From positions 35,295 through 99,294 of the forward strand of contig JAFGTP010000002.1 of the NCBI GenBank assembly GCA_016934035.1: a DNA stretch of 64,000 nt. Reading direction: 5' to 3'. A model generated the notes under the pieces. The model worked only from the letters and a program-made list of their open reading frames with translations. It had not been told where the DNA came from and did not search any database. Positions 1-9,710 of the stretch are shown here, one piece after another (position 1 is the stretch's first letter; the number at the start of each line of letters is the position of its first letter). This DNA comes from Fidelibacterota bacterium. GTDB lineage: Bacteria; Fidelibacterota; UBA2242; JAFGTP01. A program made the translations under genes and the position numbers.

Positions 1-20
1 GATATAAACAAGGATCTGCT

Positions 21-428
21 ATGAAGAAACGATATGTATTGACTTTTCCTTCTGATACCACCAATGAACCCATCACATACAATCTGGTCAAACAATTTGA
101 CATCAAAATCAATATCATCAAAGCCAAAATCAATGCCGGTGAAGAAGGTACCCTGCTGCTGGAGATGGATGCAGCCCAGGAAAATATTCGAAAAGCCAGA
201 AAATATCTGGAAGAAAACCATATTGCCTGCCAGTCGGTTGAAAAAAAAGTCCATTGGAAAGAAGATGAATGCATGCACTGTGGCGCCTGTACGGCTGTTT
301 GTTTTTCCCAGGCCCTGACTATGGACGCAAACAGACAATTAATTTTTAATACAGAAAAATGTATTGTCTGTGAACTTTGTGTCAAGGCCTGCCCTCTGAA
401 ACTTTTTGAAATTCATTTTAGTGAATAA
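21..428 (+). CDS. NIL-domain 4Fe-4S ferredoxin-like protein
   Basis: N-terminal NIL-like region followed by two CxxCxxCxxxC motifs (CMHCGACTAVC, CIVCELCVKAC). Confidence 0.85.
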   Translation: MKKRYVLTFPSDTTNEPITYNLVKQFDIKINIIKAKINAGEEGTLLLEMDAAQENIRKARKYLEENHIACQSVEKKVHWKEDECMHCGACTAVCFSQALTMDANRQLIFNTEKCIVCELCVKACPLKLFEIHFSE

Positions 429-609
429 TTATTCAACAGTGGACAAGGAATCGGTTTTTCATTCGGAGGCTGAAGTTTTATTTAATTCCCTGGGTTTTGA
501 ATAAAATACAATTTATCCTTTGGGTGAAATAAATCTTGATATTTTTTTTGGAACTTATCATTTTTGGCAGGGTAAAAAACCTGTGAAATTTTATCAAAAC
601 CTTATGTAA
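421..609 (+). pseudogene. Possible small degraded ORF between ferredoxin gene and batA
   Basis: GTG at 421 overlaps ferredoxin stop; one reading frame to 609 interrupted only by TAA at 502-504; translation looks protein-like (VNNYSTVDKESVFHSEAEVLFNSLGFE*NTIYPLGEINLDIFFGTYHFWQGKKPVKFYQNLM). Confidence 0.35.
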
Positions 610-613
610 TAGG

Positions 614-1615
614 ATGTTCGGAAATATGATTTACTTTTCTCATTGGTATTTTTTGGTATTGTTGCTTCTGATACCGATCCTGATTTATCTGAAAATCAGA
701 AAAGGAGGCCGATTTGAACAAAGTATCACCTTTTGTTCCCTGCAGCCCATCCTGGCACTGGGGGGGCATGATAAATGGAAAAATTCCACCCTCTTTTACC
801 TGAAAATGGCTGGGCTGGCCCTGCTCATTTTCGCCCTGGCCCGTCCGCAAAAGGTCAACACGGAAAAAGTTTTTTCTACCGAGGGTATTGACATCGTCCT
901 GGCCCTCGATATTTCCACCTCCATGCTGGCTGTGGATTTTAAACCCAACCGCCTGGAAGCAGCCAAAGTTGTTGCCAAGCAATTTGTGGCTGGCCGGAAA
1001 AATGACAGAATCGGACTGGTGGTCTTTGCCGGTGAAACCTTTTTGCAATGCCCGCTCACCATTGATTATAATGTCCTTGAAAATTTCATTGATCAGGTGA
1101 CAACGGCCGAAAAAGAGTTTGACGGTACAGCTATTGGTATGGCCATCGCAAATTCTGTCAATCGCCTGCGGGACAGCAAGGCCAAAAGCAAAGTACTGAT
1201 CCTGCTTTCCGATGGACGCAATAATGCCGGTGAACTGGACCCGCTGACGGCCGCTGACCTGGCAAAAACTTTTGAGATAAAAATTTATACCATCGGTGCC
1301 GGTAAAGAGGGAGAAGCTCCCTATCCTGTCCAAACCATTGGCGGCCAGACACGCTATCAGATGGTGGATGTGCAAATCGATGAAAAAGTACTGAGTGAAG
1401 TGGCTAGTGCCACCGGTGGGAAATATTTCCGTGCTACCAACCAGGAGATGCTCTCCTCAATTTATGATGAAATCAGCCGTATGGAAAAAACCGAAATTAA
1501 GGTCACTGATTATTATAATTATTTTGAAATGTACTTCTGGTTTCTCCTGCCGGGATTTTTTATGATTATTACTGTTGTTATTCTGGAACGTACAATCTGG
1601 AGGAAAACACCCTGA
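614..1615 (+). CDS. batA: VWA domain protein, BatA-like
   Basis: N-terminal TM region, VWA MIDAS motif DISTS, C-terminal TM; first of five consecutive Bat-type genes. Confidence 0.85.
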   Translation: MFGNMIYFSHWYFLVLLLLIPILIYLKIRKGGRFEQSITFCSLQPILALGGHDKWKNSTLFYLKMAGLALLIFALARPQKVNTEKVFSTEGIDIVLALDISTSMLAVDFKPNRLEAAKVVAKQFVAGRKNDRIGLVVFAGETFLQCPLTIDYNVLENFIDQVTTAEKEFDGTAIGMAIANSVNRLRDSKAKSKVLILLSDGRNNAGELDPLTAADLAKTFEIKIYTIGAGKEGEAPYPVQTIGGQTRYQMVDVQIDEKVLSEVASATGGKYFRATNQEMLSSIYDEISRMEKTEIKVTDYYNYFEMYFWFLLPGFFMIITVVILERTIWRKTP

Positions 1616-2631
1616 TGTTGAAATTTGAGCACCCTGAATTGTTCTGGATTTTCTTAATTTTACTGGCTATCACTGGTCTCTTCATCTATCGCAACAAAAG
1701 CCGTAAAAGGGACCTGAAAAGTTTCGCCGATGAAACAATCCAGGGCAAATTGATGCAAAATTTTAATCCGGCCAGACGTAAGGCCAAACATTATTTGACT
1801 ATTTTAGGTCTGTTCTTTTTAAGTATTGCCGTGGTAGGCCCCAAGGTCGGAAAAACCCTTAAAAAAGTCGAGCGCAAAGGGGTGGATGTCATCATCGCAA
1901 TCGATATTTCTAACAGTATGAACGCCGAAGACCTGGCCCCCTCGCGACTGGAGCGAGTCAAATACGAGGCCACAAAATTTATTGATAAAATGAAAGGCGA
2001 CCGCATTGGCCTGGTTGCTTTTGCCGGCGTCAGCTATCTCCAATGCCCACTGACTCTCGATTACAGTGCAGCTAAACTGTTTTTGGACGCAATTTCCAGC
2101 GATATTATCGGGGTGCAGGGCACTGCAATGGCCGATGCTGTCCAAAGGGGTATTGACGCCTTCAAAGGAGATGAAAAAAAACACAAAGTCATTGTTGTAA
2201 TTTCTGATGGTGAAGACCATGAGGGGAAAATTGCAGAAGTCATCAAAACCGCCAGGGAAAAAGGCATTGTTATCTATTCTATTGGCGTGGGCAGTTATAG
2301 TGGCGCACCCATACCAGTGGTAGCCAAAGACGGCAGCATTGCCTACAAAAAAGACCGCGCCGGAAAAGTGGTCACCACCGCCCTTCAGGAAAATACCATG
2401 AAAGAATTTGCCTCTGAAACCGGTGGTGAATATTACAATCTGAACAAAAATAACCATGCTTTTGAAGAAATGTATGAAAAAATCCGAGGCATGGAACAAA
2501 AGGATTTTAAAACCCATGAATTCAGTGATTACGAAAATCGCTATCAGGTTTTTCTTGCAATTGGACTGATCCTTTTGATAATGGAATTTTTTATTCGCGA
2601 CTGGAACAAAAAAAATGAGGAGATGGCATGA
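1615..2631 (+). CDS. batB: VWA domain protein, BatB-like
   Basis: VWA MIDAS DISNS, flanking TM segments, overlaps batA stop. Confidence 0.85.
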   Translation: MLKFEHPELFWIFLILLAITGLFIYRNKSRKRDLKSFADETIQGKLMQNFNPARRKAKHYLTILGLFFLSIAVVGPKVGKTLKKVERKGVDVIIAIDISNSMNAEDLAPSRLERVKYEATKFIDKMKGDRIGLVAFAGVSYLQCPLTLDYSAAKLFLDAISSDIIGVQGTAMADAVQRGIDAFKGDEKKHKVIVVISDGEDHEGKIAEVIKTAREKGIVIYSIGVGSYSGAPIPVVAKDGSIAYKKDRAGKVVTTALQENTMKEFASETGGEYYNLNKNNHAFEEMYEKIRGMEQKDFKTHEFSDYENRYQVFLAIGLILLIMEFFIRDWNKKNEEMA

Positions 2632-3413
2632 TCAAATTGTTACCGAGACTGACATTCATTCTCCTGTTCTTTTCTCTTTTGGCCTTTTCCAAGGACAAAC
2701 CGGCAAAATTGATTGAGAAGGGAAATTACCAGGAAGCCATCAAGAATTATGACCGAATTATCAATGAACATCCGGAATGGCCCCAGGCCCATTTCGGTAA
2801 AGGTGTGGCTCTCTACAAAAGCCAAAATACCGAAGAGGCAGCCAAAGAGTTTGAACAATCCATTGCCGCCAAAGACAACCTGCAAAAATCCGCTGCCTAC
2901 TATAATCTTGGAAATATTTTATTAAATTCCGGAAAACCCGATGAAGCACTGAAATATTTTCGTAAGTCCCTGGAACTGAACCCCCGGGATTTTGAAGCAA
3001 AACACAATTTCGAGTTGGCCAAACGTATGCTCCAGCAGCAACAGCAGCAACAGGACCAACAAAATCAACAGGAAAAAGATCCGCAGGACCAACAGCAAAA
3101 TCAGCCAAAACAGGAGAATCAAGACCAGCAAGACCAGAAGGACCAGCAGAATCAGGATCAGCAACAAAACCAACAAGACCAGCAACAAAAGGAAAACCAG
3201 CAACAAAACCAGCAACAACAAGATCCAAATCAGCAGTCGAATCAGGATAGGCAGCAACCTAATCAAAAGCAACAGGACGTGGAACAACAACAAGAGATGA
3301 AAAAGCAGGAAGCCGCTCAATTGCTCAACAGTCTGAAACAAAATCAGAAAGATATGATGAAAAAAAGAGTCAAAGTTCAGACCGGCGGCACAAAAAAGGA
3401 AAAGGACTGGTAA
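2628..3413 (+). CDS. batC: TPR protein BatC-like with Gln-rich C-terminal tail
   Basis: TPR repeats followed by long Q/N/D-rich region; position in bat operon. Confidence 0.8.
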   Translation: MIKLLPRLTFILLFFSLLAFSKDKPAKLIEKGNYQEAIKNYDRIINEHPEWPQAHFGKGVALYKSQNTEEAAKEFEQSIAAKDNLQKSAAYYNLGNILLNSGKPDEALKYFRKSLELNPRDFEAKHNFELAKRMLQQQQQQQDQQNQQEKDPQDQQQNQPKQENQDQQDQKDQQNQDQQQNQQDQQQKENQQQNQQQQDPNQQSNQDRQQPNQKQQDVEQQQEMKKQEAAQLLNSLKQNQKDMMKKRVKVQTGGTKKEKDW

Positions 3414-3414
3414 A

Positions 3415-5241
3415 ATGAACAAAAAACTACGGATACAATTTTTACTGGCCGTTTTCCTCATGACAACCTTGGGCTTTGCTGATGACATTACCATCAATGC
3501 CACGGTCAACTCAACCAACATCACACTCAATGATATTTTGTCCTATACCGTTGAAATTGACGGCACCAATAAAATAAAACACCTGCCGGAACCCCAGGGG
3601 AGCAATTTTTTAATTGTCAATGGACCTTTTCAATCCAGCAATTTTCAGTTCATCAACGGAAAAATGTCCGCAAAAATCTCCTATACCTGGCAATTACAAC
3701 CCCAGGCAGAAGGGGAACTGATAATAAACGGTTTCTCAGTCCAATATGAAAAAAAGAAATATAGCGCTGATAGAATTGTTGTAAAGGTTGAAAAAGCGCG
3801 ATATTCATCGGGCAGCCAAAATAATTCAGGCAAGCAAAACCAGTCGGACCAGGCAGAGAATTCCACGGAAGGCCGTATATTTATAGATGCTATTCCCTCA
3901 AAGAAATCCGTATACCTCGGCGAGCAGGTTATCGTCGAATATAAACTGATTTATAATATGCAGATTACCAACTATGGCACAGAAAAATTACCCGAAGCCA
4001 AAGGATTTTGGGTAGAAGAACTAGACGAAATTAAAAATCCCCAATCTTCCAAAATTGTCATTGATGGAAATGAATATTATGCGGCCACCATCAAACGGAT
4101 TGCACTTTTTCCTACTCAAAGCGGCACCTTGACGCTGGACCCGATGATCACTCAGTGTGAGGTCGTACTGCCTAAGGCCAGAAGACGCTCCAGTTCACCT
4201 TTTGATTCTTTTTTCGATGATTCCTTTTTTGGTAATTCCGTCTTTGACCGGACAGCGGTCAAGCGGGTTGTGTCCTCGCCACTGTCAATAGATGTCAAAC
4301 CCCTTCCGGCTTACCAGGACCCTTCCGTTCTGCCCCCTGTCATGGAAAATGTCCAGGTGTCCGGCAATATTGATACGACAGAAATTCTGCGTGACAAAGC
4401 GCTCACCCTAAAATATTATGTCACCGGCTATGGCAACATCAATGCCGTGGACTTTCCGAAACCGGAACTGCCGGATTATGTGGAAGTCTTTCCGCCCAAG
4501 GTCAATAAAGTCAATGAAAAGAAAATGAAAATCAAGGGGTCTGCAACCTATGAATATGTTATCATTCCTCATCAAGCAGGAACCCTGACTATTCCGCCTG
4601 TGGACTTTACTTATTATGATCCGCAAAAAAACAAATACCAAACACTAAGGTCGAAAAAATTCGATGTTATGGTCAAAGAAGACAAAAACCTGGTGTCCTA
4701 CAGCACCGGACTCAGCAAAGAAGAAGTCCGCATGCTGGATCAGGATATCCGCTATATTTTAAAAGGTCGTGTCCAATGGCGTCGGATTGATACCCATTTT
4801 TATCAAAATAACAGTTTTATCCTGATCAATATCATTTCATTTTTGCTGGTTGCGGTGGCGCTGGTTGTCAAAACGCATCAAAAGACCATCGGAAGCAATC
4901 CGGTACTGACCCGCAAAAGCAAAGCATTGAAAAAAGCCCAGGAAAGACTGGGTAAAGCAATGGAGCAAGAATCGGGGCATTCTCCGGAAATTCTGGACAG
5001 TGTCCTGAAAGGGTTTATTTCCGATCGGTTGAACCTGCCGGAAGCCGGACTTAGTCCCTTGAACATCAGGGAGGTATTGTCCCGGAAAAAAGTAGATGAA
5101 AACCTGGTTCACGATACCTTTATTTTTTTGGAAAATATGGAACTTTATAAATATTCTCCCGGTGCCACAGGTAATTTAAACGAGCAGGTCCTGGCCGACA
5201 CCTGCAAAAACCTGCTGGCCAGACTGAGTAAGGTGATCTGA
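3415..5241 (+). CDS. batD: BatD (aerotolerance) family protein
   Basis: Signal peptide, BatD-like repeats, C-terminal TM; position in bat operon. Confidence 0.85.
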   Translation: MNKKLRIQFLLAVFLMTTLGFADDITINATVNSTNITLNDILSYTVEIDGTNKIKHLPEPQGSNFLIVNGPFQSSNFQFINGKMSAKISYTWQLQPQAEGELIINGFSVQYEKKKYSADRIVVKVEKARYSSGSQNNSGKQNQSDQAENSTEGRIFIDAIPSKKSVYLGEQVIVEYKLIYNMQITNYGTEKLPEAKGFWVEELDEIKNPQSSKIVIDGNEYYAATIKRIALFPTQSGTLTLDPMITQCEVVLPKARRRSSSPFDSFFDDSFFGNSVFDRTAVKRVVSSPLSIDVKPLPAYQDPSVLPPVMENVQVSGNIDTTEILRDKALTLKYYVTGYGNINAVDFPKPELPDYVEVFPPKVNKVNEKKMKIKGSATYEYVIIPHQAGTLTIPPVDFTYYDPQKNKYQTLRSKKFDVMVKEDKNLVSYSTGLSKEEVRMLDQDIRYILKGRVQWRRIDTHFYQNNSFILINIISFLLVAVALVVKTHQKTIGSNPVLTRKSKALKKAQERLGKAMEQESGHSPEILDSVLKGFISDRLNLPEAGLSPLNIREVLSRKKVDENLVHDTFIFLENMELYKYSPGATGNLNEQVLADTCKNLLARLSKVI

Positions 5242-5996
5242 TGAAAAATATAATCAAACGCATTGCAATTCTTAGCCTGCTGATAACCCTGGCCATTGCC
5301 CAGGATGTAGACTTCCTTTTCGAGAAAGCCAATGAACATTATCAGCAGGAAAATTTCAGAGAAGCCATCAAATTGTATGAAGATATCCTTCGCAATGGAC
5401 AGGAAAGTGGCAAACTGTATTACAATCTTGGGAACGCTTACTATAAAATTGATGAAATCGGAAAAGCAGTTCTTTATTATGAAAAAGCCCTGGTGCTGAT
5501 GCCGGAAGATGAAAATCTGGCCTTTAATCTCAAACTGGCCAATGTCAAAGTACAGGATCGGATTCAGGTCCCGGAGGACAGTTTTATTATCAAAGTGCAT
5601 CAAAAATTTATCAACCTATTTTCCATCTATGTCTGGTCGGTCCTGTTTAGCGTTTTTGTGCTCATGGCGGCACTGGTTTTTTTTATATCAGTGTGGCTGG
5701 CTAAATACGATCTGAAATTTTTACGAAATTTTGCATTGATTGCCATTGTAATGGCCATGGTCTCAGGCTATCCGACTCTGCAAAAACATCAAAAGGAAGA
5801 ACTGACCTCCAAAGGTGTGGTCCTGGAAACGGTGGTGGATGTATTCGCTGCCCCCGATTCCGAAAGCACCCGGTTGTTTAATATTCATGAAGGGACTGTA
5901 TTCACTATCTTGGATATAGATGGCAGTTGGTTCAAAATTGAATTACTGGATGGTAAACAAGGCTGGGTTTCCAGAGACGATTGCGGGGAGGTGTAA
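5241..5996 (+). CDS. batE: TPR/SH3 domain protein BatE-like
   Basis: TPR repeats, two TMs, C-terminal SH3-like (GWVSRDDCGEV); operon position. Confidence 0.8.
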   Translation: MKNIIKRIAILSLLITLAIAQDVDFLFEKANEHYQQENFREAIKLYEDILRNGQESGKLYYNLGNAYYKIDEIGKAVLYYEKALVLMPEDENLAFNLKLANVKVQDRIQVPEDSFIIKVHQKFINLFSIYVWSVLFSVFVLMAALVFFISVWLAKYDLKFLRNFALIAIVMAMVSGYPTLQKHQKEELTSKGVVLETVVDVFAAPDSESTRLFNIHEGTVFTILDIDGSWFKIELLDGKQGWVSRDDCGEV

Positions 5997-6263
5997 AATC
6001 CAAATCCTGAGAAATATTTTTGTCTCTCCGTTGATTTTGGGCATTGTAAAAAATCATAAACGACGAAGATTTGATACCTGATATTTTGGTCAAACAGCAA
6101 TCCTGCCAATTGTTTGTTTGATGATCTTCAGAAGAGCGGCTGGACTTCAGCAGTGGCGCCAATCAGGCCTTGGCCTGATATCATGTTCTCATCATTAAAA
6201 CTCTTTTCGAATTACACTAAAAAAGCTTATATTTTTTTGTATCTAACTTTTATGGATAATATT

Positions 6264-6734
6264 ATGAAAAAACAATTATTAATACTTTTTATAATGCTGG
6301 CCTTTCTAAATGCCCAGGTACTGATTCGGCAAAATGAGGATTTTGATCCGGCCACTTTGAATGAACCACCGGTTTCAATGATGAATACTTCGGATATTTA
6401 TGAAATTATCTCTGATGTCCATGGATATACTTTTGGCAATCTTGCCGGTAATGAAATGCGCACCATGGAAATGCAGGGCTGGAAAATTCAACTTTACTCC
6501 ACTAAAAATTTCTATGAAGCTGACAGTATTAAAAATCTTGCAGACCAGGCATTTCCCAATGAAGAAGTTATCTCTGTTTTTAATTCACCCTATTACAAAA
6601 TTCGAATGGGAAACTGTAAAAACAGAAATGAGGCGGAATATTTACTGGAAGAGGCAAAACGCCGGCAGTTTCATAATGCCTGGATCATTCCCTCAAGAGT
6701 CATGGTCGAAGAAAGAACTTCAATTAACAAATAA
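6264..6734 (+). CDS. SPOR-domain-like secreted protein
   Basis: Signal peptide MKKQLLILFIMLAFLNA; C-terminal WKIQLYSTKNFYEAD...YYKIRMGNCKNRNEAEYL SPOR-like. Confidence 0.65.
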   Translation: MKKQLLILFIMLAFLNAQVLIRQNEDFDPATLNEPPVSMMNTSDIYEIISDVHGYTFGNLAGNEMRTMEMQGWKIQLYSTKNFYEADSIKNLADQAFPNEEVISVFNSPYYKIRMGNCKNRNEAEYLLEEAKRRQFHNAWIIPSRVMVEERTSINK

Positions 6735-6760
6735 TCGAATAGAAAGAGAAAGGATCTAAT

Positions 6761-7513
6761 ATGTCCGGACATTCCAAATGGAGTACGATAAAAAGAAAAA
6801 AAGGCGCTAAAGATGCGGCAAAAGGAAAAATTTTTACAAAAATTATCAAGGAAATTCAGGTAGCGGCAAAAATGGGCGGTGGTGATGAAGATGCCAATGC
6901 AAGATTGAAACAGGCAATCTTGGCTGCCAAAGATGCCAATATGCCGAAAAAAAATATTGAAAAAGCCATTCAAAAAGGGACCGGTGAATTGGAAGGGGTC
7001 AATTACGAAGAATTCACTTACGAAGGTTATGGTCCCGGCGGTGTTGCCATCCTGATCAACACCATGACTGACAATAAAAACCGGACGGTTTCCGAAGTGC
7101 GTCATCTGCTGGACAAGCATGGGGGTAATTTGGGAACCAGCGGGTCAGTGGCCTGGATGTTTGAAACCAAAGGAAAAATCGTTGTCCCTGCCGATAAAAT
7201 ATCAGAAGAAGATATCTTTATGGCGGCCACAGAAGCCGGTGCGGAAGATGTTTCCATCGAAGATGATGTCCATGTGATTTATACAGAACCCGGCAACATG
7301 ATGTCTGTTCGCAAAGCTTTGGAAAACCAGGGTATTGAAGTACAGGAATCAAAAATCGACCAAATTCCAAAAAATGAGGTGAAAATTGATGACCTTGATA
7401 TGGCCAAAAAACTTTTGAAAATGATCGATATGCTGGAAGACAATGATGATGTTTCCGAGGTCTTTGCAAATTTTGACATTTCCGAAGAATTAATCGAACA
7501 ACTGGAAGAATAA
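6761..7513 (+). CDS. YebC/PmpR family transcriptional/translational regulator
   Basis: MSGHSKWSTIKRKKGAKDAAKGKIFTK signature. Confidence 0.97.
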   Translation: MSGHSKWSTIKRKKGAKDAAKGKIFTKIIKEIQVAAKMGGGDEDANARLKQAILAAKDANMPKKNIEKAIQKGTGELEGVNYEEFTYEGYGPGGVAILINTMTDNKNRTVSEVRHLLDKHGGNLGTSGSVAWMFETKGKIVVPADKISEEDIFMAATEAGAEDVSIEDDVHVIYTEPGNMMSVRKALENQGIEVQESKIDQIPKNEVKIDDLDMAKKLLKMIDMLEDNDDVSEVFANFDISEELIEQLEE

Positions 7514-7514
7514 G

Positions 7515-8006
7515 TTGTCGGAATACATCATTCTGGGAGTCGATCCCGGATTGAAACACACTGGTTGTGGGATCATTGAAAAAACCGGAAAGGATATTCG
7601 GTACCTGGATTCCGGTACCATAGACACCTCTCCGGAAATGAAATTTCCAGACCGGCTGGTAAAAATATATGATGAAATTGAAAAAGTTATTTTAAAATAT
7701 AAACCGGACGCAATTGCCATTGAGCAATCGATTTATGCTCAAAATGTCAGTATTGCCTTGAAATTGGGACATGCACGGGGAATGGTTATTTTGGCAGCCG
7801 CCAGGCATCATCTGGAAATGGGTGAATATCCACCGAAGAAGATCAAATCTTCACTTACAGGAAACGGTTCGGCGACCAAAGACCAGGTTAAATTCATGGT
7901 GGCTAAACTCCTGAATATTAAACCCAATATGCTCTCCAATGATAGCAGCGATGCCCTGGCAGCAGCAATTTGTCATTTTAACCATTTTAAGTTGACAGGA
8001 CTGTAA
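7515..8006 (+). CDS. ruvC: Crossover junction endodeoxyribonuclease RuvC (TTG start)
   Basis: ILGVDPGLKHTGCGII N-terminus, ...SSDALAAAICH. Confidence 0.95.
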   Translation: MSEYIILGVDPGLKHTGCGIIEKTGKDIRYLDSGTIDTSPEMKFPDRLVKIYDEIEKVILKYKPDAIAIEQSIYAQNVSIALKLGHARGMVILAAARHHLEMGEYPPKKIKSSLTGNGSATKDQVKFMVAKLLNIKPNMLSNDSSDALAAAICHFNHFKLTGL

Positions 8007-8007
8007 C

Positions 8008-8607
8008 ATGTACGAATACATCAGCGGAAAAATCATTAAAAAAGAGCCGACTTCTGCCATTATCGATGTTCATGGCATCGGCTATCGGATTTACATTCCA
8101 TTGTCAACCTATGAAACTCTGGGCCAACCCGGTGAAAACGTAAAACTACTGACTCATTTTAAAGTCCGTGAAGATGACCAGAGTCTCTATGGTTTTGCCA
8201 GTGAATCGGAACGCGACTTGTTTCGTTTACTGATCGATGTTTCCGGAATAGGCGCCCGGACAGCAATATCCATTTTATCCGGTGCCAGTGTCAATGAATT
8301 CAAACAGCGAATTCTCAACCAGGATGTTAAGGCTCTGACACTCATTCCGGGAATTGGTAAAAAAACAGCGCAGCGCATTATTGTGGAGCTGGCGGAAAAA
8401 TTACCGAAAATGGAAACCGGCGGGAGTGCCTCTTCCACGACGACCATTTCCATGAAAAGCCAAGTTCTGGACGAAGCAGTCCGGGCCCTGGTTTCTCTGG
8501 GATATAACAAACTATCAGCAGAAAAATCTGTCACCAAAGCCGCGGAAAAACTTGGAAATGCCGCAACTTTGGAACAATATATCAAAGCAGCCTTAAACAT
8601 GATTTAA
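8008..8607 (+). CDS. ruvA: Holliday junction DNA helicase subunit RuvA
   Basis: MYEYISGKIIKKEPTSAIIDVHGIGYRI, HhH motifs. Confidence 0.96.
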   Translation: MYEYISGKIIKKEPTSAIIDVHGIGYRIYIPLSTYETLGQPGENVKLLTHFKVREDDQSLYGFASESERDLFRLLIDVSGIGARTAISILSGASVNEFKQRILNQDVKALTLIPGIGKKTAQRIIVELAEKLPKMETGGSASSTTTISMKSQVLDEAVRALVSLGYNKLSAEKSVTKAAEKLGNAATLEQYIKAALNMI

Positions 8608-8620
8608 TATGGAGGGAGAC

Positions 8621-9706
8621 ATGGCTGATCCAAAAAAAACCACCTTGTATGAGACCCATACAAAACTGAACGCAAAAATGGTCCCTTTTGCTGGCTATTA
8701 TATGCCAATACAATATTCAGGGATCGTAGAAGAGCATCTAAAAGTACGTGAAAGTGTCGGGATTTTTGATGTTTCGCATATGGGAGAATTTCGTGTTCGG
8801 GGTGCTGACGCAGAAAAATTTCTCAACAACCTGACTGTCAACGATGTAAGTCAATTGGTTCCCGGCAAGGCCCATTATTCCATGATGCTGTATCCTGAGG
8901 GCGGAATAGTAGATGATCTGATCATTTACAAATTTGCCGATGACGACTTCATGATGGTGGTCAACGCTGCTAACCTTGAAAAAGACTTCAATTGGGCGGA
9001 AGACCATTTGCCGGAAGGTGTGGATTTGACCAACCAGTCCGATGATATCGGATTGCTGGCGGTGCAGGGTCCAAACTCTGTGACTACCCTGCAAAAATTG
9101 ACAGGTGTCAACTTGGGCGCCATGAGCATGTTTACCTTTGTGGAAGATGAACTAGCCGGCAGGAAAATGATCATTTCTGCTACCGGATACACCGGTGAAA
9201 GAGGTTTCGAGCTTTACCTTAAAGCAGAAGATGCTCCTTTTGTATGGGATGCAGTAATGAAATCTGGAGAAGAATTTGGGATATTACCCATTGGACTGGG
9301 AGCTCGCGACACACTGAGAATGGAAAAAAAGATGGCTCTATATGGCAATGATATCGACCAGGATACCAATCCACTTGAAGCTGGACTGGGGTGGGTAGTG
9401 AAACTGGATAAAGAAAATTTCATTGGCAAAGAAGCTCTTGTCAGGATCAATGAAGCCGGCCTTAAGCGGCGACACATTGCATTTAAAATGCTCGATAAAG
9501 GCATTCCCCGCCATTATTACAAAATACTATCCGAAGAGGGTAAAGAAATCGGTATTGTGACCAGCGGTACCCATTCACCTTCTCTGGGCCAGGGGATCGG
9601 TCTCGGATATGTGGATTTCGCCTTCAGAAAACCCGGCACAAAAATTCTGATTGAAAACCGCAACAAGAACCTGTTGGCCCAAATTGTAAAACCACCATTG
9701 GTGTAA
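8621..9706 (+). CDS. gcvT: Aminomethyltransferase (glycine cleavage T protein)
   Basis: GcvT family sequence; GGAGGG RBS places start at 8621 rather than 8609. Confidence 0.95.
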   Translation: MADPKKTTLYETHTKLNAKMVPFAGYYMPIQYSGIVEEHLKVRESVGIFDVSHMGEFRVRGADAEKFLNNLTVNDVSQLVPGKAHYSMMLYPEGGIVDDLIIYKFADDDFMMVVNAANLEKDFNWAEDHLPEGVDLTNQSDDIGLLAVQGPNSVTTLQKLTGVNLGAMSMFTFVEDELAGRKMIISATGYTGERGFELYLKAEDAPFVWDAVMKSGEEFGILPIGLGARDTLRMEKKMALYGNDIDQDTNPLEAGLGWVVKLDKENFIGKEALVRINEAGLKRRHIAFKMLDKGIPRHYYKILSEEGKEIGIVTSGTHSPSLGQGIGLGYVDFAFRKPGTKILIENRNKNLLAQIVKPPLV

Positions 9707-9710
9707 AAAA

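Noticed and set aside
2922-3530. 202-aa minus-strand Leu-rich ORF
   Set aside because: Antisense artefact of the CAG/CAA-rich batC tail; no independent start/RBS and overlaps two well-supported genes.
7515-8607. Missing ruvB next to ruvC-ruvA as an anomaly
   Set aside because: ruvB is frequently unlinked in bacteria; not informative.
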